Shown in pieces: positions 1 through 7,504 of a stretch of 64,000 nt of DNA. Origin of the DNA: Intestinicryptomonas porci (lineage in GTDB: Bacteria; Verrucomicrobiota; Verrucomicrobiia; Opitutales; Intestinicryptomonadaceae); NCBI RefSeq assembly GCF_033971905.1, contig NZ_JALBUT010000004.1:62001-126000 (forward strand), read 5' to 3'. Every line of letters begins with the position of its first letter. Positions within the stretch are counted from its first letter, which is position 1. The notes under the pieces are model-generated. The model ran no database searches. It saw only the letters and a list, made by a program, of their open reading frames with translations, and had not been told where the DNA came from. The translations under genes were made by a program, and so were the position numbers.

Positions 1-754
1 TGTCTGATTGCGCACAGACTTTCGCCATCCCCTTTTGCTGAAGCTCGATTTGTTCGGGAGTAAGGGCTTTCGCATAGCCTTGTGCGGTCTGTCCCGTTTC
101 GCCGATGTCGATTTTAACGAATTTTGCGCCCAAGCTTTTAACTTGCTCTTCCACTACAGGACGGGTGTCGAAAGCTTCAACACGCGCACCGAGACGTTTT
201 GCGGTTGCAATCGCCTGCAAGCCCGCGACCCCGACGCCGATTACAAATACTTTAAGCGGCGAAATCGTGCCTGCGGGCGTCATCATCATCGGCATGATTT
301 TATTTATTGTGGTTGCCGCCTTTAACACACTGTAATATCCCGCGAGGTTTGCCTGAGAGCTTAATACGTCCATTTTTTGGGCGATTGTGCTTCTTGGTAT
401 CATTTCAAAGCTTGCCGCCGTGACATTGTTGTCGGCAAAAGCCTTAATCAGCTCTTTTTCGTTAAAGGGGTCGAGAAGGCTTAAATGGAAAGAGCCTTGT
501 TTGCGGTTTTTAATGGATTCGATTGAAGGTTTGCGCACGCACGCAACGAAGTCGGCTTGCTTTTCAAAGTCGGCTGAAACGATGTTTGCCCCTGCATTGA
601 CATAGTCGGCGTCTGCAAATCCCGCACCGGTGCCCGCGTTTGTTTCGACATTGACGCTCCAACCGAGCTTGGAAAGCTTTGCCGCATCGGAAGGAGTTAT
701 TGCCACGCGCAATTCTTTTGAGTATTTTTCAGAAGGTACAAATAAAGTCTTCAT
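1..754 (-). CDS. pntA: NAD(P) transhydrogenase subunit alpha, 3'-truncated by window edge
   Basis: I translated this from an ATG at 754; the frame stays open for 251 codons and runs off the window. It starts MKTLFVPSEKYSKELRVAIT, and near residue 160 has the alanine-dehydrogenase/PntA signature TPAGTISPLKVFVIGVGVAG followed by LQAIATAKRLGARVEAFDTR, the Rossmann NAD(H)-binding segment. The family is the cytoplasmic NAD(H)-binding part of the proton-translocating transhydrogenase, which exchanges hydride between NADH and NADP+. Alanine dehydrogenase is a related alternative, but the GVAGLQAIATAKRLGA segment with EQVKSLGAKF is typical of PntA. The rest of the gene and perhaps pntB should lie to the left. 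No clear Shine-Dalgarno site precedes the ATG. Confidence 0.88.
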   Translation of the reverse strand, partial: MKTLFVPSEKYSKELRVAITPSDAAKLSKLGWSVNVETNAGTGAGFADADYVNAGANIVSADFEKQADFVACVRKPSIESIKNRKQGSFHLSLLDPFNEKELIKAFADNNVTAASFEMIPRSTIAQKMDVLSSQANLAGYYSVLKAATTINKIMPMMMTPAGTISPLKVFVIGVGVAGLQAIATAKRLGARVEAFDTRPVVEEQVKSLGAKFVKIDIGETGQTAQGYAKALTPEQIELQQKGMAKVCAQSD

Positions 755-866
755 TTTGTCAAGAATGGCACAAAAAAATACTCATACAAGTTTTAATTTA
801 AATAAAATCGAATTTATTGCGAAAAACTACATTTTTGTTATTTGTCTTTTGCGCGAAGTTTTTGCC

Positions 867-892
867 AAAAAAAGGGAGACCGAAGCCTCCCC
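867..892 (-). terminator. Intrinsic terminator of the large PEP-CTERM gene
   Basis: On the minus strand a GGGAGGC / GCCTCCC-like stem (one G-A opposition) with a short loop is followed by seven T. It starts about 17 bases past the stop codon of the upstream PEP-CTERM gene and separates it from pntA. Confidence 0.8.
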
Positions 893-908
893 AAATTCGT
901 TTATGCCT

Positions 909-3081
909 TTATTTTCTTCTTCTATACATTGCAAAAGCAAGGGCGATTGCTCCGAAGAATGCCGCAAATGTGCTTGGTTCGGGTACGTATGAGGTATATA
1001 TTACCGAGAGTTCGCCGCCGTTTAGCTCAAATATCACTTCGTCGGTTTCGTCGCGCAATTTGATATTTATATTCGAGTAGTCTTCAAGCACGAGGTTGTC
1101 GCAGAAAGAAAGCCATGTGGAGCTGTCGTTTGTGTTTCTTGCATTTATAAGCTTAAAGGTTACGCCTTCTTCGTATTTTCCCAAGAGCTTGGTAAAGTCC
1201 AATTCCAATATGCCCGTGAAGTTTATGGCATTTGCATTGACGTATCCGAAGCCCGATTCGTCCGCCTGCATTCTGAGCACGCCGCCTATGGGATTTTCCG
1301 CGCTTGTGCCGTCGCCGCCCAAAATCGACATATTGTTTGAGATGTAAAATCCGTTTTGTCCGTTGGATTTTGCGCTCGATGTCGCAATGGTTATAATGCC
1401 TTGTCCGCCCGTTGAGGCTTCGTTGCCCGCGTTTAGCTGGAAGAAATATCCGAATTCGAGATTTTCGCCTTTCAAGACCAATTCTGAAACGCCAGATGCG
1501 CTTTCGTTGGTTGCGACGTTAAATCTGAGGGACTTGTCGCCGTTGCCGGGGGAAGTTCTGCCTGAAACATAGGTGTTGCCGTCGATAACCAAGCGGTTTG
1601 TCTGTGTAGAACCTTCAACTTTGGAATTTTTCATTTCGTAGTTGAAAGCCGAAACATAGTTTTGTTTTGAAACGTCGGTCGAGGTGTTTTTTATCGAGAA
1701 TGTATTTGAGCCTCCCGTTGACGTGTCGCTGCCAATTGATATTGTGCTTGTTTCAACTCTTATCGAAGAGCCGTCCGCTTCAAAAATGGCATTTCCGCCT
1801 GCGCGTACTTTTGTTCCAACGTTTATTGCGCCCCCGTCATTGTAAATGGTTTCATCGCCTTCTTTTAATGCCGAAGACTGGTAAACCATAACTTGCGAAT
1901 TGCTTGCAACGGATATTTTAGCCGTGCCACTTACGGCATTGGAGACGTCCGCAAGATAAATGTTATTTGCACTCAAAAGCGAATATTCGCCGACGTTTAC
2001 GAAGGTATTGTATGAAGTTTCTGTGGCAGCTTCGTTGGTTGAAGTATTCAATATCAAGTTTCTTGTAATCAGCTTTGAAATATTGCCTTCCGAACCCGAA
2101 ATATTTATGCCGTAATTCGCCGCCGCCTGCTTGTATGCGTCTTGACGACCGATTGCAGTTGAGCCCAAAATCATTTCAGAACCCGATTCTATGTTTACGG
2201 TAATCTTGCCGTTTTCCTTATTTGCCCATCCAATCCAGCTGTCTCCCCCGCTCGTTGCGGTAAAACCGTTTACTTCGCTGACGGCTCCCGCAGTGAATTT
2301 GGAATTATTTTTTAGTGTAATTTCTATTGGTGTATTTTCACTTGCCGCATGCCCGTATAATTGAAGCCCGCTTGCAGTTGTAGATGTTGACATGGCGGAG
2401 TTATCTAATTCAACGAAAGAGTTGCCGTTGCCGTGTATTTGCAATAGCGTTCCCGTTGCGGTTATGTCGGAGTTTTTCAAGCTTACATTTGCGGTGTGCC
2501 ACAAATTTAGCCCGCCTTTCATAGAGGAGTACTGCATGTCGAGGTTTGAGAACCAAAACCTTACTGAATTGCCGACTCCATAATTTAAAGCGGAGCCGTT
2601 TTTAAGATTTACAGTTGCAAAATATAAATCATTTTCTTGTCCGCCGTATCTTCCGTCTGATATTTGTCGTGATGAGAGGTTTAGCGAAGCGTTATCTAAA
2701 TTTGCGGTTGTGTATTGGTTGAAAACCGCCCACTTGTAAGTCAAATTAACATCCGTAAAATTAAATACTTTGCCATAGGCTCCAAATTCAACTGATGTGC
2801 TTTCAAGAGGCGCGCCCGCTAAATCGGGAGCTTCCAACAATGCGCTTGATGTTTTGTCGGTATAATTATATTTAACAAAATACGTCCACGGGTTGTCAGC
2901 CCAGGTTGAGGGGTCGTAAGTTGCGCTTTCCTGAATTCTCGCGTAGACAAGGGTTGACTCTATTTCCTTGCCTTCGTCAGCATCAGGGTATGTTCCCGTT
3001 TGGGCGGCTGCAAGCATCGGGGCAAGCCCTGACAAAGCAAGCGCGAATATTTTTTTCAGCAGTATATTTTGGAGTTTTCAT
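909..3081 (-). CDS. Large beta-helix PEP-CTERM surface protein, frameshifted in its signal peptide
   Basis: The main frame (909-3035) encodes about 708 residues rich in Ser, Thr, Asn and Gly with repeating short strands, as in parallel beta-helix or autotransporter passenger proteins. It ends YVPEPSTFAAFFGAIALAFA plus MYRRRK, a PEP-CTERM sorting signal for exosortase-dependent surface anchoring. The main frame has no ATG near its 5' end, only TTG at 3035 or CTG at 3059. An ATG at 3081 is in another frame. Removing one A from the A7 run at 3050-3056 joins the frames and gives MKTPKYTAEKIFALALSGLA, a good signal peptide ending near AAAQTG. I therefore place the start at 3081 and call the gene frameshifted (true, slippage-corrected or an assembly error). 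No function is assigned beyond a secreted surface protein. A promoter lies at 3126-3153 and a terminator at 867-892. Confidence 0.75.
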
Positions 3082-3125
3082 ATTTTGTATCCGTTAAAAT
3101 AAAAATTAAAGTTTGAATACAAATG

Positions 3126-3153
3126 TTAATATGAAAATTTTGATAAATGTCAA
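3126..3153 (-). promoter_or_regulatory. Sigma-70-type promoter of the large PEP-CTERM gene
   Basis: On the minus strand TTGACA (3153-3148), a 16-bp spacer and TATTAA (3131-3126) form a near-consensus promoter. Transcription would begin near 3119, about 38 bases before the ATG at 3081. That supports 3081 as the intended start and the signal-peptide frame as transcribed. Confidence 0.6.
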
Positions 3154-3192
3154 GATTTTACTAAGGACTTAAAATATTGTTCCCACAACAAG

Positions 3193-4275
3193 TTATTGCA
3201 AAAAACCTCGAATACAAATGTCGGGCGGCAGTTTTTCCAAAACGGGATTTTTTATTTCGGGAGCGGGGCAGTCAAAAGCGTCAAGCGCGTCCGTATTTTC
3301 AAATACTTTTTCCGCAATATACTTAAAAGCATAATCGGCGGCGTTGCATCTTGCTATTGAAGTCAATATTTTTGCGCCGCCTTCAACCATTATTGCCGGC
3401 TGTTTTATGTCTATTTTTAAGTTTTGCCAGAAAAGTTTTTCCTCTTCACGCCTTGTTTTTATTTGCAGGATTTTCACTCCTTTTGATTTCAAAAATTCCA
3501 GATTTTCTCTCGGCGCTCCAAGGTCGCATACAACGGTTGTCAAGTCCTTGAATTTGTCGGAAAAAACTTTGTAGTTTGAGAGGTTTAATTTTGCACAGTT
3601 TAGATTTCTATCGAGGATAAATCTTAGATTTGAGTTTTCGCCGCTTTCATCCCTTATCGTAAGAGACGGATTGTCTGCCAAAAGCGTTCCGAAACCGACG
3701 GCTATTGCGGGGAAGAGGGCGCGGTAGTGCATCAGGTGCTTCCGCGCGGCTTCCGATGTTATTTGCGACGGAATGCCGCGTTTTTCGGCGATTTTCCCGT
3801 TTTTTGTCTGGGCGTATTTTATCGCAAGAAGAGCGTTTTTTTCTGTTATGAAATGGTTAAATATTATGTTTAAATCCCTGCACTCTTTTTCCAATATTCC
3901 GACTTTGCATTCAATGCCCGCGTTTTCTAAAATGCCGATGGCTTTTCCTGCGTGCGCGGGATTTGGGTCGAGAGTTCCGATGACGACTTTTTTTATTCCG
4001 CTTGCAATTATGGCATCAGTACACGCTCCCGTTCTGCCTTTCGTTGAGCACGGTTCAAGACTAACGTAAATTGTCGCCCCTTCGGGACTTTGGGTTAGGG
4101 AGTTTATTGCGTTTCTTTCGGCATGCAAATCCCCGTCTTTTTTGTGGTATCCTTCTGCTATTATTTTGCCGCCTTTTACGATTACCGCTCCGACCATGGG
4201 GTTGGGGTGGGTCTTTCCCCAGGCAAGATGTGCAAGCTCAAGGGCGCGGCTCATAAATTTTTCGTCGCAATTCAT
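3193..4275 (-). CDS. ribD: Bifunctional riboflavin deaminase/reductase RibD
   Basis: 360 residues, the usual RibD length. The N-terminal deaminase domain has the zinc-binding set HAE (residues 51-53), PC (75-76) and C85 in PCSTKGRTGAC. The C-terminal half is the reductase (RibD_C) domain with VGFGTLLADNPSLTIRD near residue 195 and MVEGGAKIL near 318. RibD deaminates the 2,5-diaminopyrimidine intermediate from GTP and then reduces its ribosyl side chain with NADPH, in riboflavin synthesis in the cytoplasm. Its ATG directly abuts the stop codon of the upstream metallo-beta-lactamase-fold gene, so the two are cotranscribed. No FMN riboswitch is visible upstream. The C-terminus (CIRGFLQ) seems complete. 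Confidence 0.95.
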   Translation of the reverse strand: MNCDEKFMSRALELAHLAWGKTHPNPMVGAVIVKGGKIIAEGYHKKDGDLHAERNAINSLTQSPEGATIYVSLEPCSTKGRTGACTDAIIASGIKKVVIGTLDPNPAHAGKAIGILENAGIECKVGILEKECRDLNIIFNHFITEKNALLAIKYAQTKNGKIAEKRGIPSQITSEAARKHLMHYRALFPAIAVGFGTLLADNPSLTIRDESGENSNLRFILDRNLNCAKLNLSNYKVFSDKFKDLTTVVCDLGAPRENLEFLKSKGVKILQIKTRREEEKLFWQNLKIDIKQPAIMVEGGAKILTSIARCNAADYAFKYIAEKVFENTDALDAFDCPAPEIKNPVLEKLPPDICIRGFLQ

Positions 4276-4905
4276 TTATTCCGAAACGTAGGGGTTTGAG
4301 TGTTTTTCGATTTCGACGCTCGTAAATTCTCCATGCCCCGGCAGGAGCTTGCAGGAGTCGGGCAGGGTGTATATTTTGTTTTTTATCGACTTTTGAAGAA
4401 GCGCGAAGTCTCCCGTCGGCATGTCGGTGCGGCCGACGCTTTGCGCGAAAATCAAGTCTCCGACAAACGCGATGTCTTTGTCTTTTATGTAAAAAATTAC
4501 GCTTCCTGCGCAGTGCCCCGGGGTGTGCCTTGCTTCTATTTTGCAGTCGCCGAACTCCAAGATTTCGCCATCGTAAAGGTATTTGTCGATTTTCGGGTTT
4601 TCAAGCCCGCTTTCGCCAAACATATAGGCGTTTTGCGCGCCCGATTCTTCGACAAAAATTTTGCCTTCGGGGTGTGCGTATATTTTCGCTCCCGCGTCTT
4701 GGAATTTTTTTGCGTCCCAAATATGGTCCCAATGCCCGTGCGTCAAGAGAAGTGCGCCGACTTTTTTGCCGAAAGGCGCAAGGTGTTTTGAAACTGCGTC
4801 AAAAGAGCCTTCGGGAGCGTCGATTAAAACTGCGTCGGAATTTTCGGGGATAATCAAAAAGCTGTTGACGCCAAGCGGACCCAATTCAAAATTAAAAATT
4901 TGCAT
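4276..4905 (-). CDS. Metallo-beta-lactamase-fold hydrolase (glyoxalase II-like)
   Basis: With a start at ATG 4905 the protein is 209 residues, starting MQIFNFELGPLGVNSFLII, the standard beginning of this family. The open frame continues upstream to 5070 but that part is low-quality sequence. The metal site THGHWDH (residues 55-61), a later HTPGHCAGS and PGHGEFT match the glyoxalase II/YcbL type of MBL-fold hydrolases, which bind two metals and usually hydrolyse thioesters such as hydroxyacyl-glutathione. Substrate cannot be told from sequence. It lies immediately upstream of ribD with no gap and is divergent from the DoxX gene, so the divergent promoter region is 4906-4989. Confidence 0.88.
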   Translation of the reverse strand: MQIFNFELGPLGVNSFLIIPENSDAVLIDAPEGSFDAVSKHLAPFGKKVGALLLTHGHWDHIWDAKKFQDAGAKIYAHPEGKIFVEESGAQNAYMFGESGLENPKIDKYLYDGEILEFGDCKIEARHTPGHCAGSVIFYIKDKDIAFVGDLIFAQSVGRTDMPTGDFALLQKSIKNKIYTLPDSCKLLPGHGEFTSVEIEKHSNPYVSE

Positions 4906-4989
4906 AAAGCGAATATTGGATTTAAAAAAAATTTTTGCGAGGAAATTTTTAGGCGTTAAAATAAGTTTTGTTTTTCCGAAAAAATAAAT

Positions 4990-5400
4990 ATGAACGAATG
5001 TATTTTCAGCGCGGGTGCACTTCTGCTTCGCCTCGGATTGGGAGGAGCGATGCTTGTGCACGGATTGCAAAAGTTTAAATTGATTTTAAACGGCGGAGCC
5101 GAAAAGTGGCTCGACCCGATTGGAATTGGAGCCGCAAATTCCCTTTATCTTGCGACTTTCACGGAATTGGTATGTTCCGCCTTGGTAATTTTAGGGCTGT
5201 TTACGAGGACGGCTTCGGTTTTTATTTCGATTACCATGTTTGTGGCGGCGTTTGTGTTCTTGAAAAATGCCGCGTGGTCTGACAGGGAGCTTGCTGTGGT
5301 GTTTTTATTCGGTTTTATTGCGCTGGCGGTTTTGGGCGGAGGCAATTATTCGCTTTCCAATTTGATTTTCAAAACAAATTCTCTGCTTGGCAATTTATAA
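4990..5400 (+). CDS. DoxX-family membrane protein
   Basis: 136 residues with four predicted transmembrane helices. The first carries RLGLGGAMLVHGLQKF, the characteristic early motif of DoxX/DoxD-like proteins, followed by a helix-rich remainder (LVCSALVILGLFTRTASVFI). The family consists of small inner-membrane proteins of poorly defined role, some linked to quinone-dependent redox or to detoxification. It stands alone, divergent from the MBL-fold gene; the hairpin at 5495-5525 is about 95 bases downstream and probably ends its transcript. Confidence 0.85.
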   Translation: MNECIFSAGALLLRLGLGGAMLVHGLQKFKLILNGGAEKWLDPIGIGAANSLYLATFTELVCSALVILGLFTRTASVFISITMFVAAFVFLKNAAWSDRELAVVFLFGFIALAVLGGGNYSLSNLIFKTNSLLGNL

Positions 5401-5494
5401 TAAATAAAGAAAATCGTATTTCTTTAAAAAATATTTGATAGTTTTATAAACCTGTATACCCTCATAATTATTATAGGTCGGTAAAATTTTAAAA

Positions 5495-5525
5495 GCGTCG
5501 GCATTCAAAATGCCGGCGTTTTTTT
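5495..5525 (+). terminator. Intrinsic terminator upstream of rpsB
   Basis: The arms GCGTCGGCATT and AATGCCGGCGT pair with G-T wobbles around a CAA loop, followed by seven T. It is positioned to end the DoxX transcript before the rpsB promoter region. Confidence 0.75.
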
Positions 5526-5651
5526 ATGGAAACGATAGGCGGTGTTTTTGCGGATTTTTTTTTAAACGTTTTCTTGGGGAAAAATTAGAAATTTTTTAAT
5601 AAAAAGCTTGCATAGTGCGGGGGATTAGTCTTTTCTATATAACTTTTACTG

Positions 5652-5738
5652 AATGCCACAGTGGCATTTGGTGCAAAACAACCTAAAACAATAAAAACAT
5701 AGAAAGTATCCAAGGTTTTCCGCGAGGAAAATACGGAG
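5652..5738 (+). promoter_or_regulatory. Candidate structured 5' leader of rpsB-tsf
   Basis: Two compact hairpins lie in the rpsB leader. One is AATGCCA-CAG-TGGCATT at 5652-5668. The other is TTTTCC-GCGA-GGAAAA at 5716-5731, with a GNRA tetraloop, ending four bases before the GGAG ribosome-binding site. In other bacteria ribosomal protein S2 represses its own operon through the leader, so an S2-binding role is plausible but inferred. The known gammaproteobacterial S2 leader was not recognised here. Confidence 0.35.
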
Positions 5739-5746
5739 CATAAAAT

Positions 5747-6541
5747 ATGAATATCACCGTAAAAGATTTGATGGACGCAGGCGTCCATTTCGGCCACCAG
5801 ACACGCCGCTGGAACCCGCGTTCCAAGCCCTATGTGTACGACCACCGCTCGGGCGTTTCAATCATCAATCTCGAAAAGACATACGAACAGCTCGAAAAGG
5901 CTGTGAAAGTCATTGAAGACATCGTTGCCGACGGCAAAGACATTATGTTTATCGGCACAAAGCGTCAGGCGCAGGAAATCTTGCGCGAAGCCGCTTCAAT
6001 GTGCAATATGCCGTTTTGCGTAAACCGCTGGCTTGGCGGCACGCTCACAAACTTTGAAACAATTTTGACAAGCCTCAAAAAATACCGCCGTTTCCTCGAC
6101 ATGGAAGCAAATGGCGAAATGGACAAGCTTTATGCGAAGGAAGCCGCGGCAATCCGCCGTGAAATGAGCCGCATGAACCGCAATTTTGAAGGCATCAAGG
6201 ACATTTCCAAACTCCCGGGAGTAGCATTTGTTGTTGACGTAAAGACTGAAGAAATCGCAGTTGCGGAATGCCGCAAGCTCGGCATCCCCGTTGTCGCTTT
6301 GGTTGACACAAATTCCGACCCGACTTCCGTTGACTACCCGATTCCGGGCAATGACGACGCTGTAAAGAGCATTCGCCTCATCACGGAAGTTTTGGTTGAA
6401 GCAGTACAGGCAGGTTTGAACCGCCGCACAGTCCAAGTAAAAGCTCCCCGCGCGGTTGCAGGCGGAAAAGCAGTTGTTTCGGCACAGCCCGAAGTTACAA
6501 TCGCCGCTGACATCGACGTGCAGAAAATCGAAAACGAATAA
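5747..6541 (+). CDS. rpsB: 30S ribosomal protein S2
   Basis: 264 residues, starting MNITVKDLMDAGVHFGHQTR, the invariant N-terminal signature of S2. It includes MFIGTKRQAQEI, NRWLGGTLTNFETI and the C-terminal PVVALVDTNSDPTSVDYPIPGNDDA, all diagnostic. S2 binds late to the 30S subunit and is needed for S1 binding. A GGAG site precedes the ATG by eight bases. tsf follows after 16 bases, the usual rpsB-tsf operon. Codon choice (GGC, CGC, AAG) is more biased than in neighbouring genes, as expected for high expression. Confidence 0.98.
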   Translation: MNITVKDLMDAGVHFGHQTRRWNPRSKPYVYDHRSGVSIINLEKTYEQLEKAVKVIEDIVADGKDIMFIGTKRQAQEILREAASMCNMPFCVNRWLGGTLTNFETILTSLKKYRRFLDMEANGEMDKLYAKEAAAIRREMSRMNRNFEGIKDISKLPGVAFVVDVKTEEIAVAECRKLGIPVVALVDTNSDPTSVDYPIPGNDDAVKSIRLITEVLVEAVQAGLNRRTVQVKAPRAVAGGKAVVSAQPEVTIAADIDVQKIENE

Positions 6542-6557
6542 TTGACAAGGCTTAAAA

Positions 6558-7151
6558 ATGGCAGAAATTAACGCTAAAATGGTAAACGACTTGCGCGCTC
6601 GCACAGGCGCAGGCATGATGGATTGCAAAAAAGCCCTTGTTGAAACTAACGGCGACGCTGACGCGGCAGTCGAAGTTTTGCGCAAAAAAGGCGCGGCTAT
6701 TGCCGACAAGAAAGCGGGCAGAACAGCTTCGCAAGGTTTGGTTTCGGCTTACATCCACTCAAATAACAAAGTGGGCGTTCTTATCGAAGTTGCATGCGAA
6801 TCCGACTTCGTTGCAAAGAATGCAGATTTCCAGTCGTTCGTAAAAGATCTTTGCATGCACATCGCGGCAGTTGCTCCTATTTGCATTTCCCGCGAAGAAG
6901 TTCCTGCTGAACTCGTTGCAAAGGAACGCGAAATCGCAATGGCACAGCTTGCAGAAGACAAGAAGCCCGACAATATCAAGGAAAAGATTGTTGAAGGCAA
7001 GCTCGACAAGTACTACAAGAGTGTATGCTTGCTCGAACAGCCCTTTGTAAAGGACGACAGCCACACTGTTAAGGAAGTCCTCACAAACAAAATCGCCACA
7101 ATCGGCGAAAAGTTGGAAATCAAGCGTTTTACACGCTACCAGATTGGCTAA
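6558..7151 (+). CDS. tsf: Translation elongation factor Ts, short form
   Basis: 197 residues. The N-terminal UBA-like domain has the EF-Ts signature RARTGAGMMDCKKAL. The core domain follows with VACESDFVAKNADF, the segment that contacts EF-Tu. EF-Ts is the guanine nucleotide exchange factor of EF-Tu. The length resembles the compact single-core type (as in Thermus, about 196) and not the 280-residue E. coli type. The stop codon lies inside the first copy of a 45-bp hairpin repeat that continues downstream for about 200 bases. It is cotranscribed with rpsB; the terminator is at 7353-7386. Confidence 0.97.
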   Translation: MAEINAKMVNDLRARTGAGMMDCKKALVETNGDADAAVEVLRKKGAAIADKKAGRTASQGLVSAYIHSNNKVGVLIEVACESDFVAKNADFQSFVKDLCMHIAAVAPICISREEVPAELVAKEREIAMAQLAEDKKPDNIKEKIVEGKLDKYYKSVCLLEQPFVKDDSHTVKEVLTNKIATIGEKLEIKRFTRYQIG

Positions 7152-7344
7152 TCGAAAGATTAGCAAATCTGATTAAAAAACGCGCAGATTGGCTAATCGA
7201 AAGATTAGCAAATCTGATTAAAAAACGCGCAGATTGGCTAATCGAAAGATTAGCAAATCTGATTAAAAAACGCGCAGATTGGCTAATCAAAAGATTAGCA
7301 AATCTGATTAAAAAACGCTACCAGATTGGCTAATCGAAAGATTT
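7141..7344 (+). repeat. Tandem 45-bp hairpin repeats at the 3' end of tsf
   Basis: Copies start at 7141, 7186, 7231 and 7276, with a partial copy at 7323. Copies 1 to 3 are identical; copy 4 has GAAA changed to AAAA in the loop and ends in CGCTACC. Each unit has arms AGATTGGCTAATC and GATTAGCAAATCT (one mismatch) around a GAAA tetraloop, then GATTAAAAAACGCGC as linker. Copy 1 contains the last codons and stop of tsf. The bases CGCTACC plus the start of the repeat occur both at the tsf end (7134) and before the partial copy (7316), 182 bases apart. This suggests the array arose by duplication of the tsf 3' end. It is transcribed in the 3' UTR ahead of the terminator. Confidence 0.95.
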
Positions 7345-7352
7345 TTAAATAC

Positions 7353-7386
7353 AAAACGCGCATCAAAAAATTGGTGCGCGTTTTTT
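7353..7386 (+). terminator. Terminator of the rpsB-tsf operon
   Basis: Arms ACGCGCATC (7356-7364) and GGTGCGCGT (7373-7381), pairing with a wobble and closing an A-rich loop, are followed by six T. It lies directly after the repeat array. Confidence 0.85.
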
Positions 7387-7450
7387 GCTTAGATTTGTAA
7401 ACTTTGGTTTTTGTTAAAGTGCAAAAAAATACGGTATAGATTTTTACTAT

Positions 7451-7490
7451 AAAAAAAGAGGGATTTTGTTTTGAAAATCCCTCTTTTTTT
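7451..7490. terminator. Bidirectional terminator
   Basis: A perfect 17-bp stem of A7-GAGGGATTTT and its complement around a six-base loop has A and T runs on the two sides, so it can work in both directions. It ends the minus-strand PEP-CTERM gene 14 bases past its stop and backs up the rpsB-tsf terminator. Confidence 0.85.
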
Positions 7491-7504
7491 TGCGTGGTTT
7501 AAAT

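Larger units (their letters stand above)
5401..5746 (+). other. Intergenic region between the DoxX gene and rpsB
   Basis: This 346-base AT-rich stretch holds a terminator (5495-5525), then AT-rich DNA with a -10-like TATAAC at 5638-5643 but no matching -35 at normal spacing. Next comes the candidate rpsB leader with two hairpins (5652-5668 and 5716-5731) and a GGAG ribosome-binding site at 5735-5738. No open reading frame here looks real. Confidence 0.6.
7152..7504. other. Intergenic region between tsf and the second PEP-CTERM gene
   Basis: 353 bases with no gene. It holds most of the 45-bp repeat array (to 7344), the rpsB-tsf terminator (7353-7386), a short AT-rich spacer and a bidirectional terminator (7451-7490). 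Confidence 0.85.

Noticed and set aside
757..764. TTGACA-like sequence just upstream of the pntA start
   Set aside because: It lies only a few bases from the ATG, too close to be a -35 element for this gene.
7141..7344. The repeated 45-bp units as a CRISPR array
   Set aside because: Units are contiguous with no unique spacers between them and each is an internal hairpin; no cas genes are near.
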